Origin: Aphidius gifuensis
Taxonomy: Eukaryota > Arthropoda > Insecta > Hymenoptera > Braconidae
Reading direction: 5' to 3'
NCBI RefSeq assembly: GCF_014905175.1
Contig: NC_057788.1
Location: forward strand, 16,218,654-16,282,653
DNA length: 64,000 nucleotides
Shown here: piece by piece, positions 31,128 through 42,361 of the stretch
Position numbering within the stretch: position 1 is the stretch's first letter
Layout of the letters: every line of letters starts with the position of its first letter
Translations under genes and position numbers: made by a program
The notes under the pieces: model-generated
What the model saw: only the letters and a program-made list of their open reading frames with translations
Told to the model about the DNA's origin: nothing
Databases searched by the model: none

Positions 31128-31569
31128 ATGTCTTATAAATGTAGTGTCGCATAATATATCAGGTTACGATTCTCATTTCATTGTAAAACAATTAGCAACT
31201 CAGTTTTAGACCATATGACATTATTACCGATGAATAAAGAAAAATATGTCTCATTTACAAAGTATGTCAAAGATACACGCGTGCAACTTCGTTTTATTGA
31301 TTCATTGAGATTCATGCCTTCGAGTATTGAAAAATCAGCCTCATATTTAACAAATGATGAAAAATATATAACTCTTGAAAAGTTTTTGAAAAATGTTTCC
31401 CATGAAAAACAAACTTCCTATTTTCATCATCATCCTAATGATCCCCACCTATGCCCTCATTTTGGGATATATGTATAAGCCAAGTACAACTACGAAAATA
31501 TCAAATCAATTTGGGACTTGCTGTAAACTGTGAACCAGGAGCTGCAGAAAAAACTTGGACAAAATAATT

Positions 31570-32515
31570 CATGAATTTTATATCAATGAGATAAGTGATA
31601 TATAAGCATTTTAAATTATTTATTACTATTTATAAATTTATCATTTCATGTATTCAATTTATTTATTAATGTATTTTCAATTCGTTAATTTATTAATTTT
31701 CTTGATTTTAAGTTGGGACGACTTTCCACACAAATTGCACCACTGATAGTTATTGAGAGGGAGTACAGAGAGGTTGAGCTTTCTGGTGTTTGATATGATT
31801 TAAACATGCGAAAGGCTAATTTGAAAATGGTAATATTTTAATTTTTCACAAATAATTACATCTAATTATCTTACCGTAAATAAAAATTCATACAATATAA
31901 ATATTGCATACAAAATATAGGGGAAAGCGGGGCAACATGGAACACTTAAGGAAAAAATAGAGATTGATGCATAAGAATAGTATTTTCGGATTAGTTTTTC
32001 TTACTAATGAATTGAAAAAATAAAAATATTTTTGAAAATAAAGAAAAAAAAATTTGGGGCAAAATAGAACACAACGAAAAATTTTATCGTACAAAAATTT
32101 CCTCGTTTTTGTTTTTTTAATTTTTTTTATTCTGATAATTTTTAACTTGGAAGTCAATGGATATTGTTTTAAGAACACAAGAAAAAAAAAAAAAAAGAAA
32201 AAATTGTATATCTTTTTGACACTACGTGACGCTTTTACTCGATTTCGCTTATGTCTTTTTTATTGCTACCTAGAAGAATTCGACTCTATCCGGTCGAATT
32301 TTTTCGAATTTTTCGATAAAGAAATAAAGTTGACCGATTTAACACAGCCGTAAATGTAAAAAACCCACGTTTTTATTTGTATCTACTAAACCCTCTACTC
32401 GGAATTACTAAATTTAATTGATATTTGTACTTTTTCTAATTGCTAAAATTGAAGAAAAAAATTATCGATTTCGATGGTTTTCTTTAGACGATATCCAATC
32501 CCAAATTATCAATTA
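31570..32515. other. No gene; repeat-like GGGGCAA motifs
   Basis: AT-rich. TAGGGGAAAGCGGGGCAAC at 31917 and TTTGGGGCAAAATAGAACAC near 32051 share GGGGCAAnATnGAACAC and may mark a small transposon, but no second inverted end was found. Open frames are low complexity. Confidence 0.4.
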
Positions 32516-32519
32516 ACTC

Positions 32520-33790
32520 TAAATGTTTCTGCTGCTGCAGCATTGTTTGTGTCGGTATAAGCCCGGTACACACTGTAACGAGATTTGGCAGATCTCTCGC
32601 TCCCGAAAATAATGAGAGGTCTGGTCCGAGGGGCTTTATCGACTAAGACGCTAATTAATACCACCGGTTTGTGAGTGGCCTCGGTAGTGACATCCATTTT
32701 CGCCTGAATGTCAGTGTTGACTTGGTAGACATCCACCACGAGTGGATGATCCGGATTCCTACCCTGGCTACGACAGATTCGTATCCCCTACTTCGACACT
32801 CCCACCGGAGAGTCGCATCGAGGTGTGCGCACAGGTGGTCGTATGGAGTGAGTCAAACGGGAGTGGGGATAGAGAGTCCATAAAACTGGTGATCGCTGGC
32901 ATCTCACTGCCAGTCGTCGGCCGGCTCTCGGAGCTGGCTGATGGCACCGGGACTGGTGACAGTCCGTGGTTGGCTTCCGATGAAGCTAGCTGACTCCTTG
33001 GTGGAGTTGGCTGGTGACTTGGTGATGTCGACATGCTCCTATGGAGGAGCTAGTTGATATCATATCAACCAAGCTCCCGATGCGTGGTGCATGCTCCCGG
33101 GGGTGATTTACGATGTCGCTACGCTGTATAGGTAGGACGTTGTATATCACTCGCTCTCTCGCTCTAGTGTGGTTACTTACTGTCAGGGTAACCTATAATC
33201 GAGTAGCCAAATGCATGGAGTGGTCCGGCGTAAGACCAGCGTGGCTGCGGACTTAGGTTGTGCGAGTGAGTTAAAGTTAATGATCACGGTAATAACCGCC
33301 GCCGCGGGGTGAGGTTATTACGCTCCCGGCCAATATTAAAAATCATATACATTTTAGTAATGGTGCCAGAGTAACGTTTCGGAACTAATATGGTGGACCA
33401 CGCCCCTCTACCATTCCTTAGTGAATTAGTCGCTACCGAAATGGCCGTCGGTGGCCATTGCTCCCGAAACTACTTCACGGTCCGTTGGTTGCCGTTATAC
33501 ACCAGCTGGCTCCCTCCTGGCGGTAAGAGAGGAGGATGGTGAGAAATCCTCGTTGATCCCATAAAACTGAGGCTTCTACTTTATCGGTGGAAAAATCGGT
33601 TACAACACATACTACTACAGCGGTGATAGTAACAGGCACAGATTTTGGACATAGAGGGCACTTATTTATTTTATAAAAGCATGAGTCGGAGCGTGCCCTT
33701 TTAGCACGAAAAAGTTGTCCGAATATGAGACTTACATTCAACCATAAGCTAGCGCAGCTAGGATTACTATCTACGAAATTCTATCAGGAC
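32520..33790. other. GC-richer island with short Pro/Ser/Thr-rich frames
   Basis: Base composition here is near 50% GC, against about 25-30% around it. Frames on minus read, in order, 33741-33475 (contains CPLCPK), 33034-32768 (Ser/Pro/Thr-rich) and 32739-32509 (ends AAAAETFRVN). A plus frame at 32742-32993 is about as long, so strand is unsettled. CpG dinucleotides are common. It could be a fragment of a retroelement with different codon use (gag-like or LTR), or transferred DNA. I do not recognise it. Confidence 0.45.
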
Positions 33791-33986
33791 ATGTCCTGAT
33801 TTGAGAACTGATGTCTTGATCAATTATGAAAATGTCCTTTTTTGATAATATGTCCTGATTTGACGTAAAAGTCCTGATTTCGCAACTTTCATGATAAAAA
33901 AAGTTATTGAACATAAATTAATTTTTTTTTTTTTTTTTTCAAAAAATGAATTGACGAAGAGAAGGACGTCGGAGTTAACTTGATGA

Positions 33987-34095
33987 AACTTAGAAAAAAT
34001 AAGAAGCCCTGTGGTCTAGTGGTCAAGGCGTTTGCCCGGAAAGCAAAAGACCCGGGTTCGATTCCCGGCGGGGGAACTTCGTTATTTTTTCTAAG
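33987..34095 (+). other. tRNA-like gene framed by a short inverted repeat
   Basis: 34006-34076 resembles a tRNA: GTGGTCTAGTGGTCAAGGC D-arm/A box, an anticodon stem TTTGC/GCAAA around loop CCGGAAA (GGA in the anticodon position), and CCGGGTTCGATTCCCGG T-arm/B box. The acceptor stem pairs at only about five of seven positions, position 33 is C instead of U, and there is no long variable arm as expected for Ser(GGA). It lies between ACTTAGAAAAAATAA (about 33986-34000) and TTATTTTTTCTAAGT (about 34082-34096), perfect inverted repeats. Most likely a tRNA-derived mobile relic. Confidence 0.65.
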
Positions 34096-34126
34096 TATCT
34101 GGTTTTTTTCAAAAGGACTATGTTAA

Positions 34127-34150
34127 AAAAATGCTGCACGCAGCATTTTT
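34127..34150. other. Perfect 11-bp-stem hairpin
   Basis: AAAAATGCTGC and GCAGCATTTTT separated by two bases. A similar AAAAAAATGC recurs at 34200. Function unknown. Confidence 0.8.
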
Positions 34151-34539
34151 AGCATAGAACCGCTAACTTCACATTAGTTCTTTTTCATATAGCCAACATT
34201 AAAAAAATGCAACAACAATGGTTAGCATTGTTAATAAATTTGTTTGTTTATATTTACACATGTATAGTACATATATGTGTAATGATTGACTGTCAAAATA
34301 TCAACTTGTCAACAAATAAGAAAGGTTATATTCTTATTTATTTTTTATGTCTTTGTAAGCAAGTTGGTACAGCTGAAACAATTTCAAGAAACGATTAAAA
34401 AGCCACCCTATAGCCGTTATATGTGAACTATTTCTTCTATAGTGCTATGGCATAGAACTTGGTTGAAAAACTATGCTAGTGGCCACAAGCCTTAAGGTAA
34501 CCCTGCAGCAGCGGAGACTCATCAAACAGGCCTGCAAAT

Positions 34540-36175
34540 AACAAAAAACCACCAGAGCTTATCATAAAGCAAGAAATAACCGAACATAGAAGTCAAGAAG
34601 ACAACCTAGCAAAACGATTAAAAGAACCGCAATTGGAAGAGGCCAGAAAAATGGCGGAAGAGGACAACAGGGAAGAAGAGGAAAAATTAGCAAAACGAAG
34701 ATCGGTGAGGATGCAAGAGATAACTCATCGCATGTCTTTCTTGAAGGAACTATGTAAGGGTATACATAAATAATCAGAAAAGATTCAAGACTTCACCAGA
34801 TTCAGAATAGAATGTGAATGAGCTCGTGAATGGGCAGATGCAGAAATTGAAGAATACTTAGTGGAAATGATAAAGAAAACAAGGCTAAGCAGAGATATAA
34901 AAAATTATCTCCAGAACAGAAGAATGGACGGTAGATCAGTTGATCATCGCGCTTAAAAAAATCATTAGCAAAGCAGAATACGAAGGGATCCTCATGGGTG
35001 AACTATTTGCCCTATATCAAAAAAAAATGAGGAACCGGTGAAAAATTTTTCAAAAAGAATACAAGAGAAAATTAATCAAATTGAAGAAATACATATACCA
35101 GTAGTAGGAGAAGATCCCAATATCTTGAGAAATAGAATGAGCACTTTAAGCAAACAAGCGTTCCAACGAGGCATCAATGAAGAACTAGAATATGCTATTG
35201 ATTGGACAAGATTGGGAGGAGATAAGAAAAACGGCAGTAAAAAAAAGAGAAGCAAGAATAAGAAAATAAGAATTGAGGAGAGAAGTAGCGGAAGTGAAAA
35301 AAACCTTCGAGGTAAATGTATGCCAAATTTGTAAACGAGATGGCCATGAGGCAAAATAATGCAAAGATAAAACTCCAACAATATAAATAACCAAACAAGA
35401 TAAAAAGAAGAAAGAAAAATCAAACATTGTAAGATGCCAGATATGTAGCAAATGAATGCCGTAGTGCAGGCCTAGGAACTATCCAATGTAGAAAGCATGA
35501 TAAAAAGGGCCACCCAACGCAAGCATGTTGGCTCACAGGTAACCAAACAACCATAATACCCTAACGGAACATCTCAACCGTGAATAAACCGAAAATAAAA
35601 GATATTTACGGTTGAAACTTGCGCAAATCAAACCTAAATTAAACTGGCAACCCTAATTGAACCGAGAATAAACTGAAAACAAACTTGTGAAAAAATTTTT
35701 CCCCTAAGGTTTGAATTCAGTTAGCCCAATTGAGTTCAAACCGAATAGATTACTCGACCGAATTTGAACTCTGTGAAAACCGTTGGATTAAGGTTATGTT
35801 TGGGTTGGATTTGCGCATTTTTCAACCGTTCGTTTTCGGATGAATAACCGTTCTCTTATCGTTAAAAAACTGTGAATGGACCCAATGGTGGAAAAACCGA
35901 AATTTGACCGAACCGTTCGGTTGAGAAGTTCCACTAGGGCATGCCAAATATGTGGAAAGAATGGACCTATTGCACCAGACTGCTATACCCTGAAGCAAAA
36001 TAATGCGCAGGTACCAACATGCCGAAAATGTGGAATAAGAAGACACGAAGCAAAAATATGTAGACGAAACAATAATAATATAAGTTTGCAACTATTCTTA
36101 TCGCACTGGGCACGACGCAAATTATTCGGAGAAAAAAATAATACAAATATAAAAAATGTGATTATTGACGAATGA
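34540..36175 (+). pseudogene. gag: Gypsy Gag remnant with CCHC zinc knuckles
   Basis: A highly charged, helical N-terminal region (34570-35030) with stops, an open segment at 35038-35334, then knuckle-like pieces: CQIC near 35308-35346, another near 35430, then after the inserted element CQICGKNGPIAPDC (about 35941) and CRKCGIRRHEAKIC (about 36020). Several knuckles in series suggest a larger nucleocapsid region than the single knuckle of the first gypsy copy. Confidence 0.65.
35559..35939. mobile_element. CCCTA-ended element with AACCG/CGGTT words inside gag
   Basis: Starts CCCTAACGGAACATCTCAAC and ends TTGAGAAGTTCCACTAGGG, giving an imperfect ~20-bp inverted repeat. The interior is rich in AACCGAA/TTCGGTT words (for example 35576-35640, 35740-35925). 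It separates two zinc-knuckle segments. No target duplication was identified. Confidence 0.78.
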
Positions 36176-37963
36176 CGGGTCACGAAATACAATGGTGTTT
36201 CAAAAAATATTATGAAAATATGCAGGGAAACGCTCAAGCGTCCTTCTAGAGCAAAAGGGACGGTCCCATAAAATAATTGCTCAAACTAATGAAGAAAAAC
36301 CTTTCGACAATCAAGAAATAAACCCATTAATTGGACGAAAATTGAATAAGAAAATAACAACAACCAATAACAAAAAAAATTAAATCAGTGATAACAATAA
36401 ATACTACAGAATTCAATAGCACACCTTACATTGTAATATAATTTAATAATAAGAATATAAAAATGATGCTAGACTCTGGCGCAACACCAAATTTATTGAA
36501 AATCTCCAACGCAAAAAATTTAGTCAAGGGCTATGATGAAATACACACTCTTCAAGGTATATCCGAGGGCTCTGTCGATACATTGGGCACAATAACATTA
36601 AAAGTACTACAAGAAGAAATAAAATATTCATTAATACCTGACACCTTTGGATCTTCAACACCAACAATTACGAAATAATAATCAACAAACCATCAGTTAT
36701 ACTGACTGATTTCAAAAAATTGAAACAAATCTTAGAAGAAGAAATAGAATCAGGAACCAAAACTCCAGAAAAAGAGTTCTCTACAATCAATACAATTTCT
36801 ACAGACGTTACAGCTCATGACGTCAATACAATCAATACTACCAGGAATGGCAAAGACTTAAATAGTATACAACTTTGACCAGATCCTATAGTAAAACAAA
36901 AATAAAATAATAATTATAAAAGAAAAACTTCAATATTATCTATAATTAATCGAACTTCGAAGAATAGAGAGGAGGAAATAAAAAAAATATTAAGACTTGA
37001 TCATTTAAACACCGGAGAAACACTACATATAAATAATATTTTAGAAAAATACGCCGATAGGTTCCAATTTCCGGATGAACCATTAGGAGCAACACAGCCG
37101 GTTCAGCACAGGATACCAACTATCGACGAACTACCAATAAACGATAAAATTTACAAACCACTTCATAATTTAAGAGAAAAAGTAGAAAAACAGGTACAAG
37201 ATCGCGTCCGCAATGGTATAATAAAACCATCGGAAAGTCCATATAACTGTCCAGTTTGGATAGTCCCAAAAAAGCCTGATTCAAAAGGAAAAAAACGACC
37301 TCGCACGGTGGTCGATTGTTGACCCCTCAATGAAAAAACAGTAACGGATGCGTTTCCGCTACCTAACATTACAGAAATCCTAGATCAATTTGGAGGGTCT
37401 AAATACTTCTCAGTTGTTGATTTAGTATCAGGATACTATCAAATAAAAATAGTCCCTGAAGATAGACCAAAAACAACTTTCTCAACACCACGTGGTCACT
37501 GGAAATTCACGCGCATGCCATTTGGCCTGAAAAACGCTTCTGCCACGTTTCAGAGGCTGAAGAACTTGAAATTCGTCGGTATGCAAGGTTTTTAAATGTT
37601 TATCTACCTAGACGACACAGTAATTATCGCAAAAACCCCTAAAGAACATGAGAAAAATCTCTGGAGGTGTGCGAATATTCGAAAACTCGAATAATTCGTA
37701 TCGAATCGAATTATTCGATCAGATTTTCGAATCGAATAATTCGAGTTTTCGAATACCGAATTATTCGAGACTATTCGAGACTATTCGAATTTCGAATAAC
37801 TCAAATTATTCTTCTTCTATGACAAAGTTAGATTAAATTCTATTACTGAAATAAATTGAATGCAAAGAATATAAATTTCTATTCATTTTTTAACAAAAAA
37901 TAACAACCTAAATTTTTTTTGAATAAATATTTATTTATTTATTTATTTAAAAAAAAGTCCCAA

Positions 37964-39163
37964 TACCCGTGAAGGAGAAAACAACATGGCCAAGCATTGG
38001 GCCAAGCCTGGCAAAATGTTGCCAAGTCTTGGTCAGTGCTTGCACCAGGCTTGGGGATTGACACCAATTGAAGCTTGGCTACCAATACTGGGCCAAGCAT
38101 TGGCTGCCAATACTCGGCCAAGACTCCCAAAAATTTAATAATTTTATAAAAAAAAAATTTTTTTAATTGTTTGAACAATTCAATTTTTTTATTTATATAA
38201 TTAATAATTTATTTGACTGAAAAAACTACACCATAAATACTTAACTTCACCAGGACTTGAACACGGGACCTTCTAGTTGAAACTCCAGAGCCTTACTTAC
38301 TTAACCATAGCAGCAACAATTAGAGATGAGGAAAATTTGTTCTACTTGAATTTACATTATAATCATGGCAATCCAAGAATCAACCGACACTCAGCCGATA
38401 TAAAATTTTATTTGTTTCATTAACCCCGGAATATATTTTAATAATTTATAAAAAAAAATTTTTTTTCTTGAAATTTTCGTTATGTGAGAAAAAAATGAGT
38501 ATATCTGTTATACACACATATATATATAATTGAATAAAAAATCTTCAATATTAAATTCATAACAGCGGCTCTCAATATATATTCACATATGTTGAAAGAA
38601 TAAAAAATAATCAATTTTGGTGACTCATAGAACAATCGACACTCGTCCGACAAATGGCAAGTCAAGTTCACCAATCTTTAATGTGCCAACTCTTGGCTTA
38701 ATTGTATATTCCCAGTCTTGGCCGCCCAATAATTAACCAAGACTTGGCTGATGAACGGTCGATCAATGGCTGGCCAGCCCTTAATGAGCCAAGCCTTGGC
38801 TTAATCATGTTTTTCGAGTCTTGGCCACCCAATAGTTTACCAAGACTTGGCCGATGAATGGTTGATCAATGGCTGGCTAGCTCTTAACGAGCCAAGCCTT
38901 GGCTCAATCATTTGTTTCGGGTCTTGGCCACCCAATAATTTACCAAGACTCGACCGATAAATGGCTTGATAAGAGCTGGCCACCTCTTCTTCAACCAATG
39001 GTCGGCCAAGCATTGGAATACAAGCCTTGGTAAGCAAATAACCAGCCATGAGTCAGCCAAGCCTTGGCCCATGGATGGCGCACGATTGGCTGACAAGCAT
39101 TGGCTGCCATTATTAGGAGAAGACTTGGCCGTGTTGTGAGTCTTGGCAATTCCTACCCGGGTA
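37964..39163. mobile_element. TACCCGGGTAGGAA-ended element with CCAAGNNTTGG words and tRNA-like core
   Basis: Starts TACCCGTGAAGGAG and ends TTCCTACCCGGGTA. CCAAGCATTGG/CCAAGCCTTGG words fill 37980-38115 and 38670-39150. The core (38130-38500) is the same as at 11510-11880 and includes a tRNA-like segment. The ends resemble those of the CCCAGGTAGGAA element at 30383, so the two may be related. Nested in the hAT element. Confidence 0.75.
38249..38314 (-). other. tRNA-like segment in element core
   Basis: On minus: TATGGTTAAGTAAGTAAGG, then GTGTTCAAGTCCTGG (B-box-like). Close copy of 11627-11694. Confidence 0.6.
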
Positions 39164-39576
39164 CAGATCAAATTTATTGACAGGGCTTTTGTATTTGTAT
39201 AGTAATTTGAATGCAATACAGATATAAATACTACACAAATATATATATTCGGACAAAATATATTATAGATTTAAGTTTCTAAAAAATCGGATATGAATGA
39301 AAATTCATACCGACAATTATTTATTGATGTACGATTATGATAATAGTCTTTACTAATTATTGTTTATATCAGAGTTTGCTTATATACTCAAATTTATGAT
39401 ATACTTTGTTTGGATAGAATCTAATAATGAATATTTATATCAGCGATCGCTCGAGCATTTCTTGATATAAATACAAGTGCTTCTGCATTTGCAAGTTAAT
39501 TGAACAAATATTACACTGGCCGTATCTGGCATTATTTTCGTTGATTAAAACATAATAATTCCAGATATGATTTTTG

Positions 39577-40674
39577 CGGAGGCTAGGAGCCAAAAAGGCT
39601 CAGCCGTAGTATTGGATTTCTCCAAAAAAAAAAACAAAAGAACGTTCATAACTTCCGAGCTAATTGTCGTAAAGACTTCGGATTTGCCTTAAAAAGAGCG
39701 TCTCTGGAAAAAACTATTCGTACGGAAAAAATTAATTTGTAAAAATGATAGAATTTTGGAAAACAATTTTTTTAAACCTATATAATATGAAACCTCTGCA
39801 ACTATACTTTATCTTGAGTTATATAGCTTGTGCCGTTCTCGTTTTTTAGGCAACCTATAACTCGTGATGAAATGGTAATAGAGACTTCGTATTAGACTTG
39901 TTATAGTGATATGCGTACTCGAAATATCTATCGCCTCTTTGAAAAAATTTCGGTTGATAAATCACATTTTTTATGAAAAATAAAAAAAAACTGATTTTTT
40001 TTTTTTTAAATTTAGTTTTCAGAAAAAAAAAAAGTGACTGAACGGATATGCTCTTCCCTATAAGGAGCGATGGAGTTTCACTAGATGCGTTGTTCAAGCT
40101 TGAAACGAATAGTCTCTATTACAATTTTATCAAAAGTTTTCGAATAATTTTTTGAAAAAGCTCCAACTTTTGACGAAATTGTCGTAGATACTTTGTATGA
40201 GATTTAAAAAGGATGTGTGGTAAAATTTTACAACTCGTATTCGAAACTTTTCTCAAAATGAATTATATAGTTTTCATAAAATAATAAAAAATAGAATATT
40301 TTTTTTTTTTTCGTAGTTTTTTTTCAAAGATAGTAAAAAAAATTGACTATTAGAAACAAAATTTACACCCTTAGAGGCGATATAATTTTAAAAACCACGT
40401 TTTTGAGCCTGATTTGAAGTCATTCCGTTGATTCTAACAAAAGTTATAGCTTGCCTCTCTAACTCTAATTTGAACAAAAAAAAAAATCAAATTTTAAAAA
40501 CATTAAAAAAAACTATATCTCGTTGAAATCGAAATTTTCAAATAATTTTATCGTAAATGAACTATTAAAAATCAATCAACAGATAAAAATTCAACACGGC
40601 CCTAGTCGGAGTATTGAAAATTTTTAATTTTTTAACGGTAACGCGGGCCACACGTCCTAGTAAACGTTACTGAG
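39577..40674 (-). repeat. Dispersed 0.95-1.1-kb repeat, copy 2
   Basis: CGGAGGCTAGGAGCC at one end and GGTAACGCGGGCCACAC..AACGTTAC at the other, as in 15721-16660. It is about 150 bp longer than copy 1 and well diverged in the middle. Nested in the hAT element. Confidence 0.75.
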
Positions 40675-42361
40675 TTTTTTTTTTTTTTAATTCCAATTGC
40701 TTTTTTTTTGAAATTTAAAATGATTATTATTTAGTTTTTCTTTTGATAATAAATAATGTGAAAAAAGAAATTATTTTAAATTATAAATTTAATAAAAAAA
40801 TAAAATAAAATAAATCTCGTTATTAATTATTAAAATGTTATGAATAACAATGACAATAATCATGCATTCAAAAATAACAATGATTATAACTATTCGAATA
40901 GTTCGAATAGTAACGAATTATTCGATATTCGAAACTTCGAATAATTCGATTCGATTCGAGGTCGAATAGAACTATTCGATTCGATTCAATTCGAGCACTA
41001 TTCGCACACCTCTAAAAATCTCCAACCAGACGAATGCGAATTTTTAAAACCGGAAGTACACTACTTAAGACATATAATCAGTAAAGATGGCTTCAAACCA
41101 GACCCAAATAAAATTATAGAAGTCCAAGAGTTCCCAGGACCGAAAAATCAAAAAAATATTCACCAATTCCTTGGGCTAAGTGGATACTATCGTCGGTTCA
41201 TTGAAAATTACTCCAAAATTGCAAAAACACTTACAAAATTATTACAAGATGGCGTAGAATTTGTATGGAAAGAAGAGGAACAAAAATCATTCGATACATT
41301 GAAAAATCTCTTGTGTAATGAACCTATTTTACAGTATCCAGATTTAAGTAAGCCATACATCATCACTACAGATACATGCGGATACGCAATAGGGGGCGTA
41401 CTATCACCAGGAGAGATCGGCAAAGATAAGCCAATAGCATATTTTTCAAGAGCGCTAACTACTTATGAAAAAGAAACTAGAGCAATACTAGATTTAGTGG
41501 TTACTTTTAAAACATATGTTTATAATTCATAATTCACAGTGGTCCACGAAGCTCTGAAGTGGTTTAGTAACCCAGTTAATAATAATAATAGGATATGCGA
41601 ATGGAGGCTGAAATTGGCTCAATAAAAATTTATAGTAATCTGAAAACTAGGGAAACTGAACCTGAATGCCAGAAAAAAGAAGAGTACCAACAAACCTACC
41701 AAAAATAATAATGAGGAAGAAGAATACATTTAGAAGAAACGCGGAATAACAAAGAAAAACGTTACAATACGTACCTTCGCACGTACACCAACCAATAGAA
41801 GAAAAAAAGGTAGGCCACGTGAATTACGCAATCTGGAATCAGACAGCGGAAATGAAGAAAAAGAACAAATTAATGAAATACAAGCAAATAAAATACCTAC
41901 CATTGCTATAGAAGGGAACCAATCAGAAGATTCTACATCTAGCTCGGACAAAGAACGAGAACTCAAACATAAAATTTTCCAGAGAACCTTTTCAGTTTCA
42001 GAAAAACCATAAAATGTATTTTGTGTCAGAGACAGGTGCACCCTGTGATTCAGGTTCTGAAATTTTGATACGAAAACATAACACCATACTGAAAACACTC
42101 ACTAAAGCATGACATGCAAGCTGCAAGTTAATAGAGAAGAAACTCTATTTTCCGTTTCTCATAAAAAAAGCAGAGAGAGAATCCGTTCTGACTATTTTAA
42201 ATTATACAAAAGATGCAATAAACGAAGCTCATGAAATAATAAAAGAAAAAGAAATAGATTCAGTTATCATGTCTAAAACAGATAAAATATGCAACGTCCC
42301 GTAGGAAGAAATATTAAAAACCATAAGAAATGAATTTCAAAATAGTGAAATTAGTAGTTAT

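Larger units (their letters stand above)
19917..31560. mobile_element. Decayed Maverick/Polinton (adintovirus-like) element, copy 1
   Basis: Fragments of a virus-like large DNA transposon: capsid (minus, 19917-23060), adenovirus-type protease (minus, about 23940-24260), PLA2-like minor capsid gene (minus, about 24200-26085) and DNA polymerase B (plus, about 28737-31560). All are frameshifted or interrupted. Insertions at 20353, 21714, 23063, 24475, 27306 and 30383 sit within or between these genes. Terminal repeats of the Maverick were not found, so the limits given are those of recognisable genes. Confidence 0.75.
28737..31560 (+). pseudogene. Maverick protein-primed DNA polymerase B, fragments
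   Basis: Plus-strand pieces in shifting frames. 28740-29060 encodes a charged segment with NRDTICESFDDLF. 29119-29562 and 29572-29757 encode the N-terminal region also seen at 58393-58815 (EFCFL..SI.. type and RDI.KFE). Near 29965 a YMDIEC stretch fits exonuclease motif I, and near 31165 NISGYDSHF fits exonuclease motif II. 31215-31478 continues the exonuclease region. The polymerase catalytic domain with DTDS is absent. Polymerases of this family replicate Maverick DNA with a protein primer. Split by the element at 30383-31127, plus several stops. Confidence 0.72.
37662..41014. mobile_element. hAT-type non-autonomous element with exact 8-bp target duplication
   Basis: Ends TGGAGGTGTGCGAATA and TATTCGCACACCTCTA form a 16-bp inverted repeat (one mismatch). 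The flanks AAAATCTC at 37654-37661 and 41015-41022 are identical 8-bp target duplications, as for hAT transposons, and removing the element restores the gypsy RT frame. Subterminal arrays of ATTCGAAT words lie at 37667-37805 and 40885-41005. Two other repeats are nested inside (37964-39163 and 39577-40674). No transposase was found, so it was mobilised in trans. Confidence 0.92.
34540..42360 (+). mobile_element. Decayed Ty3/gypsy element, copy 2, split by two insertions
   Basis: Gag (34540-36175), protease (36463-36678), RT (about 37000-37661 and 41023-41260), RNase H (to about 41640) and a post-RNase-H spacer (41640-42360) lie in order on plus, all with stops or frameshifts. Protease motifs (LDSGA, LQGI, TLGTITL) match those of the 1-7078 element, so both belong to one lineage. 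Insertions: 35559-35939 and 37662-41014. It ends at a G-rich array; the integrase is missing. No LTR was recognised. Confidence 0.82.
36463..42360 (+). pseudogene. pol: Gypsy Pol remnant: protease, RT, RNase H
   Basis: Protease with MMLDSGA at 36463. RT with PSESPYNCPVWIVPKK (about 37228), the FGLKNASATFQ box (about 37520) and active-site YLDD (about 37600). After the hAT insertion it resumes at 41023 with the thumb (FLGLSGYYRRF, about 41170), followed by RNase H (ITTDTCGYAIGGVLSPGEIG, about 41360, where ITTDAS is usual, so one position is altered). In-frame stops occur at 37321 (TGA), near 37594 and 41531. The spacer at 41640-42350 is acidic/Lys-rich and matches in position the long RNase H-integrase spacer of the first copy. 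Integrase absent. Confidence 0.85.

Noticed and set aside
31917..32070. A small transposon bounded by GGGGCAA motifs
   Set aside because: The two motifs are direct, not inverted, and no target duplication or second end was found.
32742..32993. A plus-strand protein-coding gene in the GC-richer island
   Set aside because: The opposite strand is equally open and no domain was recognised, so it may be a composition effect.
34006..34076. A functional tRNA-Ser(GGA) gene
   Set aside because: The acceptor stem has two mismatches, the base before the anticodon is C instead of U, and there is no long variable arm; treated as tRNA-like.
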